Assembly: GCA_965228415.1 (NCBI GenBank)
Contig: OZ245814.1
Coordinates: 6,324,001-6,388,000, forward strand
Source: Agaribacillus sp965228415
GTDB taxonomy: Bacteria; Bacteroidota; Bacteroidia; Cytophagales; Cyclobacteriaceae
DNA: 64,000 bases
Direction of reading: 5' to 3'
Under the pieces are notes generated by a model. The model did no database searches. It had not been told where the DNA came from and was given only the letters and a program-made list of their open reading frames with translations. Shown piece by piece: positions 43,946 through 52,827 of the stretch; position 1 is the first letter of the stretch; each line of letters begins with the position of its first letter. The translations under genes were made by a program, and so were the position numbers.

Positions 43946-44812
43946 ATGTATCAACAAGGAATGTTAAAAGAGAATGCGTTAAAAGGAAAAACCATGATTG
44001 TTACCGGTGGTGGTACCGGCTTGGGCAAATCCATGGGCAAATACTTTTTGGAACTGGGAGCTAATCTGGTAATTGCCAGTCGCAAGCTAGCCGTTTTGGA
44101 AAAAGCAGCGGCCGAACTGGAAGCGGATACGGGAGGTAAAGTTTTGCCTGTTGCCTGCGATGTGCGTAATTATGAGGAAGTGGAAGCTGTTATTCACAAG
44201 GCCGGAGACGAATTTGGCGCTGTACACGGTTTATTGAACAATGCCGCCGGGAACTTTGTCAGTCCCACCGAAAGATTATCCCATCGCGCATTTGATGCGG
44301 TAGTGGATATTGTGTTAAGAGGAACCTATAACTTCACTTTAGCCATGGGGAAAAAGTGGATCGCAGAAAATCAGCCGGGAGTTATTCTGAATATTGTTAC
44401 AACATATGCGTGGACCGGCTCGGGCTATGTGGTCCCTTCGGCCTGTGGAAAAGCAGGTGTTTTGGCTATGACCCGATCCCTGGCGGTAGAGTGGGCAAAA
44501 TACGGTATCAGAAGCAACGCCATAGCCCCCGGACCTTTTCCAACAGAGGGTGCCTGGAGCAGGTTATTACCCGGAGACTTGAGAGAGAAGCTGGATCCGG
44601 CACAGAGGGTGCCGCTGAAAAGAGTGGGCGACCACCAGGAGCTGGCCAACCTGGCAGCCTATCTGATGTCGGATTTCTCAGCCTATGTCAATGGAGAAGT
44701 CATTACTATTGATGGCGGCGAATGGCTCAAGAATGGCGGGGAATTTAGTTTCCTCGATATGATCAAGCCGGAAATGTGGGATCAGCTGCAGGCCATGAGA
44801 AACAAAGGTTAA
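43946..44812 (+). CDS. SDR oxidoreductase, 2,4-dienoyl-CoA reductase-like
   Basis: A short-chain dehydrogenase of 288 residues. The NADP-binding TGGGTGLGKS motif, ASRK specificity loop, NNAAGNFVSPTERLS and SNAIAPGPFPTEGAWSRL closely resemble 2,4-dienoyl-CoA reductases. The usual catalytic Tyr of YxxxK is replaced: the site reads S-A-C-G-K (Ser 165, Lys 169), as in peroxisomal-type dienoyl-CoA reductases that lack this Tyr. It probably reduces unsaturated fatty acyl-CoA during beta-oxidation. Single gene with its own promoter box. Confidence 0.88.
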   Translation: MYQQGMLKENALKGKTMIVTGGGTGLGKSMGKYFLELGANLVIASRKLAVLEKAAAELEADTGGKVLPVACDVRNYEEVEAVIHKAGDEFGAVHGLLNNAAGNFVSPTERLSHRAFDAVVDIVLRGTYNFTLAMGKKWIAENQPGVILNIVTTYAWTGSGYVVPSACGKAGVLAMTRSLAVEWAKYGIRSNAIAPGPFPTEGAWSRLLPGDLREKLDPAQRVPLKRVGDHQELANLAAYLMSDFSAYVNGEVITIDGGEWLKNGGEFSFLDMIKPEMWDQLQAMRNKG

Positions 44813-44877
44813 CACGATCTGCCCTGACGGTCAACTTAATGCCGCAATATTCGTAAATTTAGGGAGAATATAGGCGC

Positions 44878-45285
44878 ATGAATGAACTTGAGAAACCGGT
44901 TTTGTTGTTTGACGGCGTATGCAACCTTTGTAATGGTGTGGTGCAGTTTGTGATTAAAAGAGATCCTGATGCAAAGTTTAGTTTCACCTCGCTGCAATCG
45001 AATATGGGGCAACGCCTGCTGCAAAAATTTCAACTTCCCACTTCCGATTTTGAATCCTTTGTGCTTGTGGAAGGAGATCGCTATTACCGGAAGTCAACGG
45101 CGGCGTTGAGGCTTTTTAATAAGCTTGGCGGAGGATGGCGGTTGCTCTATGCCTTCATGATTGTCCCCGTTCCCATCAGAGATTTTTTTTATAACCTGGT
45201 TGCCAATAACCGGTATAAAATTTTCGGCCGTACCGATGAATGCTGGATTCCTACGCCGGAACTAAAAGCCAGATTCCTGGAGTAA
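44878..45285 (+). CDS. DCC-family thiol-disulfide oxidoreductase-like protein (DUF393)
   Basis: A 135-residue protein starting LLFDGVCNLCNGVVQFVIKRDP: the DxxCxxC signature that names the DCC family. SLQSNMGQRLLQKF, the RKSTAALRLFNKLGG helix and the final segment FGRTDECW are typical. The role is unknown but a redox function is presumed from the CxxC motif. Convergent with typA, sharing a bidirectional hairpin. Confidence 0.9.
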   Translation: MNELEKPVLLFDGVCNLCNGVVQFVIKRDPDAKFSFTSLQSNMGQRLLQKFQLPTSDFESFVLVEGDRYYRKSTAALRLFNKLGGGWRLLYAFMIVPVPIRDFFYNLVANNRYKIFGRTDECWIPTPELKARFLE

Positions 45286-45329
45286 CTAGTGTTAAATTAA
45301 CCATCATTTTATGATTAACTTAACACTAG
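45286..45329. terminator. Bidirectional hairpin between the DCC gene and typA
   Basis: CTAGTGTTAA and TTAACACTAG arms, extended by ATTAA/TTAAC with one mismatch, make a stem of about 15 bp over a CATCATTTTATG-type loop. It starts at the DCC stop and covers the typA stop codon. There is no long T-run, so its strength is uncertain. Confidence 0.6.
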
Positions 45330-47128
45330 ATACTATCCGCCATTTTTTTTCGCTCGTGTTCGTTCAGGTAAATTTTTCTGATACGTATTGATTTAGGCGT
45401 AATTTCGACGTATTCGTCCTTTTTAATGTATTCCAGCGTTTCTTCCAGGGAAAATTGCTTTTTGGGCGCTATTTTAGAGTTATCATCCGAACCCGCAGCG
45501 CGCATATTGGTTAGCTTTTTGCCTTTTTGTATGTTAACTACCAGATCATTTGACCGGCTATGTTCCCCAATTACCTGCCCCATATAAACTTCTTCCCCGG
45601 GATCTACAAAAAAGATCCCGCGGTCCTGAAGCTTATCGATGGAATAGGCGGTACCCGGACCGGTTTCCATTGAAATAAGCGAACCATTAATTCTCGAAGG
45701 GATGTCCCCCTTGACAGGCTCATAGGCTTTAAAACGATGCGTCATAATGGCCTCTCCGGCAGTGGCGGTCAGCACATGATTTCTCAGGCCTATTAAACCC
45801 CTGGCAGGGATATCGAATTCCAGGTGCTGTAAATCACCCTTTGGCTCCATAATTGTCAATTCACCCTTCCTTTGCGTTACCAGCTCGATGACCTTCCCTG
45901 AACTGACATCCGGAACATCAACCACCAGGTGTTCCAGCGGCTCGCATTTCGTGCCATCGATTTCCTTTACAATCACCTGTGGCTGACCGACCTGAAACTC
46001 GTAGCCTTCCCTTCTCATGGTTTCTATCAATATGGACAAATGCAGTACACCCCGACCGTAAACTAAAAATTTATCTTCAGAATCGGTATCCTCAATTCTT
46101 AAAGCGAGATTTTTTTCAGTTTCCTTGTAAAGCCTGTCTCTCAAATGGCGGGAGGTGACAAACTTGCCCTCTTTCCCGTAAAATGGCGAGTTGTTAATTG
46201 TAAACAACATGCTCATGGTTGGTTCATCTATAGAAATTCTTGGCAGTGGTTGTGGATTCTCTATGTCGGTAAGTGTGTCACCAATGTCAAATCCGTCAAT
46301 ACCGACGATAGCACAAATTTCACCGGCACTTACCTGTTCTACTTTTTCTTTTCCCAACCCCTCAAAAACCTGTAACTCCTTTATTTTAACCTTTTGAATC
46401 GACCCATCGCTTTTACATAGCCCCAACCATTGTCCTTCCTTCAATGTTCCCTGGTACACGCGTCCGATGGCTATTCTGCCGACAAATGATGAATAATCCA
46501 GGGAAGTAATTTGTAGCTGAGGAATCCCCTCCTTCACCGGTGGCGGGGGAATGGTTTTGATGATTTCGTCCAGCAGATCAGTGATGCTGTCAGTGGGCTT
46601 TTGCCAATCGTGACTCATCCAACCCTGCTTTGAAGAACCGTAAATAGTTACAAAATCCAATTGTTCTTCTGTAGCATCAAGATTAAACATCAGATCAAAA
46701 ACCTGCTCCTGAACCTCGTCGGGGCGACAGTTTTCTTTATCTACCTTGTTGATTACCACAATAGGCTTTAACCCGAGTGCCAGGGCTTTACCCAACACAA
46801 AACGCGTTTGAGGCATGGGTCCTTCAAAGGCATCTACCAATAAAAGTACCCCATCGGCCATTTTCAAGACCCTTTCTACTTCACCCCCAAAATCAGCGTG
46901 ACCCGGTGTATCTATGATATTGATTTTGACATCATTATATCTTACCGATACATTTTTAGATAAAATGGTAATGCCCCTTTCCCGTTCCAGATCATTGTTA
47001 TCCAGGATTAACTCCCCGCTTTCCTGATTTTCCCGCAATAATTTTGACGCGTGAATTATTTTATCAACCAGGGTAGTTTTACCGTGATCTACGTGGGCAA
47101 TGATGGCTATATTTCTAAGACTTTTCAT
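45326..47128 (-). CDS. typA: Translational GTPase TypA/BipA
   Basis: A ribosome-binding GTPase needed for 50S assembly and for stress or cold growth. Start taken at ATG 47128 (MKSLRNIAIIAHVDHGKTTLVD); the in-frame ATG at 47152 lies inside the promoter box. G motifs are present: G1 AHVDHGKTT, G2 RERGITI, G3 DTPGHADFGGEVERVL, G4 NKVDKE. Domains II, III, V and the BipA-specific C-terminus (ARGLIGLRNHVLTATAGEAIMTHRF, GQVIGEHSRSNDLVVN, KKLTNMRAAGSDD) are all there. At 600 residues it is full length. Confidence 0.97.
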   Translation of the reverse strand: MKSLRNIAIIAHVDHGKTTLVDKIIHASKLLRENQESGELILDNNDLERERGITILSKNVSVRYNDVKINIIDTPGHADFGGEVERVLKMADGVLLLVDAFEGPMPQTRFVLGKALALGLKPIVVINKVDKENCRPDEVQEQVFDLMFNLDATEEQLDFVTIYGSSKQGWMSHDWQKPTDSITDLLDEIIKTIPPPPVKEGIPQLQITSLDYSSFVGRIAIGRVYQGTLKEGQWLGLCKSDGSIQKVKIKELQVFEGLGKEKVEQVSAGEICAIVGIDGFDIGDTLTDIENPQPLPRISIDEPTMSMLFTINNSPFYGKEGKFVTSRHLRDRLYKETEKNLALRIEDTDSEDKFLVYGRGVLHLSILIETMRREGYEFQVGQPQVIVKEIDGTKCEPLEHLVVDVPDVSSGKVIELVTQRKGELTIMEPKGDLQHLEFDIPARGLIGLRNHVLTATAGEAIMTHRFKAYEPVKGDIPSRINGSLISMETGPGTAYSIDKLQDRGIFFVDPGEEVYMGQVIGEHSRSNDLVVNIQKGKKLTNMRAAGSDDNSKIAPKKQFSLEETLEYIKKDEYVEITPKSIRIRKIYLNEHERKKMADSI

Positions 47129-47149
47129 CGATCGTATAAAAGAAAAGCG

Positions 47150-47157
47150 CAAAGGTA
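47150..47157 (-). promoter_or_regulatory. -7 promoter box of typA
   Basis: The minus strand reads TACCTTTG, matching TAnnTTTG, 22 bases upstream of the chosen typA start. The predicted leader is about 16 bases. Confidence 0.55.
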
Positions 47158-47271
47158 GTAAATAGAAATCAGAAATATACGTTAATGTGCAGATATAAAT
47201 GGAGTATTTGGCAGAGATGGTATTAATCCAAGTTTTTTACTAAATTGAACATTATTTTTTAAAATCGGGAG

Positions 47272-49842
47272 ATGCACTTTTTATATGTATTAGGATGTGT
47301 ATTACTTTTTGCAGTCAATGGGTCGGCCGCATCCATTGGTTTCTCGTCGGATAATATATTGGCAGATTCTTTGTCAAGAAAAAATGTTGACATCAACAAT
47401 CGCATCGCCATCCATTTTCTGGAAAAAGAGCCTAACCTGGCCTTCTACTATGCCGATAGCTCCGCTACAGTAGCTTTGGAGAAGAACTATCCCGACGGCT
47501 TAAAAACAGCGCTTGGCATCAAAGGAAAAATATCGGTCATGCGGGGCGACTACCAGCAGGCCATTATGTACTTTGATAAGACCCGGAGTTTAGCAGTTCA
47601 ACTGGATGATACAGTAGGTGTGATCCAGGGGCACCTGGATATGGCAGGTGTTTTCCTTGCTATCAAGGATTTTGATGAGGCAGAGAGCCATCTGATGAAA
47701 GCTTTAAATTTTAAGGGTATTATCCACCACCCATCGTTGCATGCCAATGTATATACCGGATTGTGGCAACTGTATTGGAATAAAGGCATGATTGATACCG
47801 TCGCCTATTTTCAAGGTAAAGCGCTGGATATATATAATACACATAAAGACGACAGAAAAATCTCCAGGGAAATTGCCAACGGATTTTTGAAAGTTGAGGA
47901 TTTTGAACAGGCACTGGCATTTTATCAGGCATCCCTGGATTTTCAAAGAGTAAACGGGACAAAAAAGGAAGTGGCCGACGACCTTAAGAACATCGGGGAA
48001 ATATACCTGACAAAAAACAATGGGGCCAGCGCTTTGACCTACTTTTACGAAGCGCAGCGTATTTATGAAAAAATAAAAAATAAGACCGCATTGTTTGAAG
48101 TGGAAATGGATATCGGCCTGTCATATTTTTATATGCACGAATATGACAGGGCCCTGAAAAGCTTAAATGCAGCGCTGACAATAGCCAAGACCATAGATAG
48201 CAAGTCCTTTGAGGCCAGGGTCAATAAACAGATAGCTGTTGTGTATGAAAAGTATGGCTATTTTGATGAGTCAATAAAGTATTACAAAAATTATGTAGCC
48301 TTAAAAGACACACTGTTTGGTGAGGAAAATGCCAGAAAGATTGCAGAATTGAAAGCTAACCTGGAGTTTGAACAAAAGGAAAAGGAAATTGCCCTACTCA
48401 TCAAGGAAAAACAGCAGCTGAATGAAAATGCCGCCTACAAAGACCAGATAAACAAGCTGACCTCTAATCTGCTCTTGATTTTAGGGTTTTCCATGCTTCT
48501 AATCATATTGCTGACGATACTGATTTTTTACCGCTACAAAGCCAAGAAGCAGGACAATAAATTGTTGGAAAAACAATATTCGGAAATTAGCAAGCAGAAA
48601 TCGATTCTGGAAGGCCAAAGTAATATTATCAAAGATAATAATATGGAGCTTGAAAGAGCCCGTAATACCATTGAAACCAAAAATAAAGCCCTGCGGGAAG
48701 CCAATGAAAAACTGGAAACGATCATTGGACAAAGGACCACGGAGCTGAAAAGAACTTACCACAAATTGTCCTTTCATATTGATAATACCCCGCTTGCGGT
48801 CCTGGAATGGAATGATAAAATGGAATTGATACGGTGGTCAAGCCAGGCTGAAAAGATATTTGGATGGAAGGCCTCTGAAGTAATTGGTTGTCAAATACAA
48901 AACCTGCCACTCATTAAAAAGGATCACCAGGATTCCATCGATAAAATATTTGCCGAATTGTTGACCGGTCAGAAACCCAGAAATTTTTATAAAAATCAAA
49001 ACTACCATAAAAACGGTTCGCTGATCGATGTGGAATGGAGCAATTCGATATTGTTTAATGAGGAAGGCAGGTTGGAATCCATACTATCTATTGCCAACGA
49101 TGTGACCATCAGGGAAAAAGCCATACAGGATCTGCAACAGTCGAATATGGAGCTGGACAATTTTGTATATCGGGCTTCCCATGATCTGAGAGGACCTATT
49201 ACTCGTCTTGTTGGCGTCGTTAACCTTGGTATGTTGGAAGCTAAAGAGCGCATTTCGAGAAAGTATTTTGATATTTTGGGTAAAGTTGCGTTTGAAATGA
49301 ATGCAATGCTTTCGCGGCTGTTGACGGTCCACGAAATTTATCAGCATGACTTTAAATCCGAGGAGATTGTGGTAAAAGAGGAGTTGAAAAGCTACGTGGA
49401 AGAATTCAGAAACAAGAACCTTACTTTTCAGATTAACCTGGTTTATGATATACCGGCGCGGTTAAAGTGGAAGACCGACCGGGTCTTATTTAAAACAGCC
49501 ATGCAAAACCTGATTGAAAATGCTTTTGTAAATGGCGCTGCGGTCGATCCCCAAATCAACATTAAAGTGCGCAAAATCAATGGTCATTTTGTCAAATTAA
49601 CGCTTTCCGACAATGGTGTCGGCTTTTCGGAAGATGTGGTTGATAAGATTTTTAATATGTTTTTTCAGGGAACCGAAAGGTCAAATATTAACTATGGCCT
49701 GGGACTCTACCTGACCAAAAAATCCATCGAGCGGCTGGGCGGAAGTATAGCCCTGACAAAGCCGGTTGACAATACGACTTTTGAAATTATTTTGCCAAAT
49801 CTTCAAAATAAAACAGTTGAGCAGGAAGTGCTACAACTATAA
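47272..49842 (+). CDS. TPR-PAS sensor histidine kinase
   Basis: An 856-residue hybrid-less kinase. After a signal/anchor (residues 1-20) come about seven TPR-like repeats in the periplasm (about 40-350; for example YQQAIMYFDKTRSLAVQL), a membrane helix (about 403-423, LLLILGFSMLLIILLTILIF), a long coiled coil (425-495), a PAS domain (about 505-615) and a kinase core. The phosphoacceptor His 637 is in RASHDLRGPITRL. The ATP-binding motifs are NLIENAFVNG, DNGVGF and GLGLYLTKKS. No response regulator gene follows, so the partner is elsewhere. It probably senses a ligand or complex through the TPR region. Confidence 0.92.
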   Translation: MHFLYVLGCVLLFAVNGSAASIGFSSDNILADSLSRKNVDINNRIAIHFLEKEPNLAFYYADSSATVALEKNYPDGLKTALGIKGKISVMRGDYQQAIMYFDKTRSLAVQLDDTVGVIQGHLDMAGVFLAIKDFDEAESHLMKALNFKGIIHHPSLHANVYTGLWQLYWNKGMIDTVAYFQGKALDIYNTHKDDRKISREIANGFLKVEDFEQALAFYQASLDFQRVNGTKKEVADDLKNIGEIYLTKNNGASALTYFYEAQRIYEKIKNKTALFEVEMDIGLSYFYMHEYDRALKSLNAALTIAKTIDSKSFEARVNKQIAVVYEKYGYFDESIKYYKNYVALKDTLFGEENARKIAELKANLEFEQKEKEIALLIKEKQQLNENAAYKDQINKLTSNLLLILGFSMLLIILLTILIFYRYKAKKQDNKLLEKQYSEISKQKSILEGQSNIIKDNNMELERARNTIETKNKALREANEKLETIIGQRTTELKRTYHKLSFHIDNTPLAVLEWNDKMELIRWSSQAEKIFGWKASEVIGCQIQNLPLIKKDHQDSIDKIFAELLTGQKPRNFYKNQNYHKNGSLIDVEWSNSILFNEEGRLESILSIANDVTIREKAIQDLQQSNMELDNFVYRASHDLRGPITRLVGVVNLGMLEAKERISRKYFDILGKVAFEMNAMLSRLLTVHEIYQHDFKSEEIVVKEELKSYVEEFRNKNLTFQINLVYDIPARLKWKTDRVLFKTAMQNLIENAFVNGAAVDPQINIKVRKINGHFVKLTLSDNGVGFSEDVVDKIFNMFFQGTERSNINYGLGLYLTKKSIERLGGSIALTKPVDNTTFEIILPNLQNKTVEQEVLQL

Positions 49843-49942
49843 GTTTTGACTTTCAGCCAGTCAATACCAGTAAAATATCCATAGATTCATCCACAGTTGG
49901 TAATAATTATTTAGCGAAGTTATCACAAGCCTAAATTCTTTA

Positions 49943-49950
49943 TATCTTTG
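49943..49950 (+). promoter_or_regulatory. -7 promoter box of metG
   Basis: TATCTTTG matches TAnnTTTG, 21 bases upstream of the metG ATG at 49972, and gives a leader of about 16 bases. It also shows that the in-frame TTG at 49948 is not the start. Confidence 0.6.
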
Positions 49951-49971
49951 CCAAAATTTAAACAACCATTT

Positions 49972-52020
49972 ATGTCGTCGGAAATAAAAAGATATACGGT
50001 TACTTCGGCCCTGCCTTATGCAAACGGTCCGGTCCACATCGGTCATTTGGCAGGTGTATATGTGCCTTCCGATATTTTTGTAAGATATTTGAGATCAAAT
50101 GAAAAGGAGGTGGCCTTTGTTTGCGGAAGCGATGAGCATGGTGTCCCTATCACGATCAGAGCACGGAAAGAACGCGTAACCCCTCAAAAGATTGTAGACA
50201 AATATAATGAGATTATAAAAAGATCATTTGAAGCATTCGGCATCAGTTTTGATCACTATTCCCGTACTTCCTCTGAAACCCATCACCGTACGGCAGCGGA
50301 ATTGTTTAAAAGGTTATATGACGATAACAAATTTATCGAAAAGACCTCGGAGCAGTATTACGATGAAAAAAACAACGAATTTTTAGCCGATCGCTATATT
50401 TTAGGGACTTGTCCAAACTGTGGTTTTCACGAAGCCTACGGCGATCAATGTGAAAATTGCGGCACCTCCCTGAGTCCGTCGGAATTGATTAATCCAAGGT
50501 CGGCCATTAGCGGTGAAAAGCCGGTTTTGAAAGAGACAAAACACTGGTATTTCCCTTTGAATGAATATGAGTCCTGGCTGAGATCCTGGATCCTGGAGGG
50601 GCATAAAGAATGGAAGTCAAATGTTTATGGCCAGTGCAAATCATGGATTGATCAGGGGTTGCAACCAAGGGCCATGACCAGGGATTTGGATTGGGGTATC
50701 AAGGTGCCCTTAGAGGGAAATGAAGGAAAAGTACTCTATGTCTGGTTTGATGCGCCTATAGGCTATATTTCAGCAACCAAAGAGTGGGCTGAGGCAAATG
50801 ACAAGGACTGGAGGCCTTACTGGCAATCAGCGGATACCAAATTAGTTCATTTTATTGGTAAGGATAACATTGTATTCCACTGTATCATTTTTCCCGCCAT
50901 TTTAAAGGCCCTGGGAGATTTTATACTGCCGGATAATGTGCCAGCCAATGAGTTCATGAATCTGGAAGGTAACAAAATTTCCACCTCTCGCAACTGGGCT
51001 GTATGGTTACATGAATACCTTGATGAATTTCCCGGCAAAGAGGATGTATTGCGATACGTGTTGTGCGCCAACGCACCGGAAACCAAAGACAATGATTTTA
51101 CCTGGAAGGATTTTCAGGCCAGAAATAACAACGAACTGGTGGCTATCTATGGGAATTTTATTAATAGAGCCCTGGTTTTAACCCATAAGTACTTTGAGGG
51201 GGTGGTGCCTCCCAAAGGACCCTTGACCCCGCTTGATGAGGAAGTCGTAGATAAGCTATTGGCTTTCCCGGGCATGATCGGAAAGTCGATTGAAAATTAC
51301 AAGTTCCGGGATGGGTTAAATCAAATGCTGGATCTTGCCAGGTTGGGAAATAAATATCTGGCGGATACGGAGCCCTGGAAATTAATAAAGGAGGATGAGG
51401 AACGTGTGAAGACGATATTAAATATCAGCTTACAGATTGCGGCGAATCTTGCGATAGTATCGGAACCGTTTTTACCCTTCACGGCCAAAAAGCTATTTGA
51501 AATTTTGGGGCTTGAAAACCCGCGATGGAAACAGGCCGGCAACGCGACCCTGATTAATTCCGGTGATGTTATGAACGAACCATCGCTGTTGTTTGAAAAA
51601 ATAGATGACCAAATTATCCAGGACCAGATTCAGAAATTGGAAGAAACCAAAATAGCCAATGAGATTGCGAAAAAGACGATAGCAGTCGCCAAAAAAGAGA
51701 TTGTTTTCGACGATTTCGTGAAGGTGGATATGAGGGTTGGTACCATTAAATCGGCGGAGAAAATTAAGAAGTCAAAGAAGCTGTTAAAATTGAAGGTTGA
51801 TACAGGATTGGATGAAAGGGTAGTGGTAAGTGGTATTGCCGAATACTATGATCCCGATGCTATTCTGGGAAAACAGGTTTGTATGCTGGTCAACCTGGCA
51901 CCGCGCGCCATTATGGGCATAGAGTCGCAGGGAATGATTTTGATGGCGGAAAACCCCGACGGATCACTGTCATTTATCAAACCGGAAAAGGCCATGGAAA
52001 ATGGCGGAGTTATCAGTTAG
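49972..52020 (+). CDS. metG: Methionyl-tRNA synthetase
   Basis: Charges tRNA-Met. The protein has 682 residues from ATG 49972. The class I signature is PYANGPVHIGHLAG (HIGH box), and the KMSKS loop reads GNKISTSRN. The inserted zinc knuckles are CPNCGFHEAYGDQCENCG (two CxxC pairs). The anticodon-binding helical domain spans about 400-550, and a C-terminal EMAPII/Trbp-like tRNA-binding domain is fused (about 575-682, VDMRVGTIKSAEKIKKS ... GIESQGMILMAE), which is typical of dimeric Bacteroidota MetRS. Confidence 0.97.
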   Translation: MSSEIKRYTVTSALPYANGPVHIGHLAGVYVPSDIFVRYLRSNEKEVAFVCGSDEHGVPITIRARKERVTPQKIVDKYNEIIKRSFEAFGISFDHYSRTSSETHHRTAAELFKRLYDDNKFIEKTSEQYYDEKNNEFLADRYILGTCPNCGFHEAYGDQCENCGTSLSPSELINPRSAISGEKPVLKETKHWYFPLNEYESWLRSWILEGHKEWKSNVYGQCKSWIDQGLQPRAMTRDLDWGIKVPLEGNEGKVLYVWFDAPIGYISATKEWAEANDKDWRPYWQSADTKLVHFIGKDNIVFHCIIFPAILKALGDFILPDNVPANEFMNLEGNKISTSRNWAVWLHEYLDEFPGKEDVLRYVLCANAPETKDNDFTWKDFQARNNNELVAIYGNFINRALVLTHKYFEGVVPPKGPLTPLDEEVVDKLLAFPGMIGKSIENYKFRDGLNQMLDLARLGNKYLADTEPWKLIKEDEERVKTILNISLQIAANLAIVSEPFLPFTAKKLFEILGLENPRWKQAGNATLINSGDVMNEPSLLFEKIDDQIIQDQIQKLEETKIANEIAKKTIAVAKKEIVFDDFVKVDMRVGTIKSAEKIKKSKKLLKLKVDTGLDERVVVSGIAEYYDPDAILGKQVCMLVNLAPRAIMGIESQGMILMAENPDGSLSFIKPEKAMENGGVIS

Positions 52021-52100
52021 ACCCGCCCGCTATTAAATGCTACCGGCGTTTGAGCCGGGCAAAAGCCAATGCAGGTTTACGTAACTACTGAATTGCCGAA

Positions 52101-52817
52101 TTAAAGGTGTTTGATACGGTGGGCAAATAAAGCATACAATTCATCATTGCTAAATCCATCAATATTTTGACTGTGATAAACAGGCAGCTTGACATTACTG
52201 GCGGCGGCCTTTTTCATGCCCTCTGTGGCGATGAGATTGATCAGCATCATGCCGGCAATAGATGAAACCGGTCCTGTAAGATTGCCACCTATTCGCATAA
52301 GCCCGTCCCCCGGCGGAACGTGATTGTCCAAAACAATATCCGCAATCTCAAATAATTTCTTTCCGCTGGAATGCCGGGAAGGATACTTCCTGGACTGTTG
52401 AAGGGAGGTTATGGCAATAACTTTCAACCCTTCAGCCCTGGCGCGCATGGCCATTTCAATAGGCATGGCATTCCTTCCCGAGTTGGAGATGACAATCATC
52501 AGATCTGCAGGGTCAATGCTGTGTTGATCCCAGATAATATCCGAAATCCCTTCAATTCGTTCTATTTCGGCGCTTCGTCTGGACCCCTCACTTGTCATGA
52601 CAATGCTATCGAGCATAGCGTTGACATTGGCAAGACCACCGGCGCGAACGAATAGCTCCAATCCGATCATGTGTGAATGACCGGTGCCAAAAGTATGTAT
52701 CAACTGATCATCAATTAAAGTTTGTGCGATCCAATCTGCGGCGATGTTGATGCAGGCTTCCTGATCCTGCACAATGTCGTCTAAATGAGCCTTGATTTTA
52801 TTCAGATATTCAAACAT
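52101..52817 (-). CDS. SIS-domain sugar-phosphate-binding protein (UPF0309-like)
   Basis: A 238-residue SIS-domain protein. IHTFGTGHSHMIGLELFVRAGGLANVNAMLD and MIVISNSGRNAMPIEMAMRARAEGLKVIAITS are the two phosphosugar-binding segments, and VPPGDGLMRIGGNLTGPVSS is characteristic of the UPF0309 branch. It likely isomerises, cleaves or senses an amino-sugar phosphate in the cytoplasm. As last gene of the operon after the GH20 enzyme and the NagX-like membrane protein (10-base gap), it fits N-acetylglucosamine or MurNAc-type sugar use. Confidence 0.88.
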   Translation of the reverse strand: MFEYLNKIKAHLDDIVQDQEACINIAADWIAQTLIDDQLIHTFGTGHSHMIGLELFVRAGGLANVNAMLDSIVMTSEGSRRSAEIERIEGISDIIWDQHSIDPADLMIVISNSGRNAMPIEMAMRARAEGLKVIAITSLQQSRKYPSRHSSGKKLFEIADIVLDNHVPPGDGLMRIGGNLTGPVSSIAGMMLINLIATEGMKKAAASNVKLPVYHSQNIDGFSNDELYALFAHRIKHL

Positions 52818-52827
52818 GCTTTAAACA

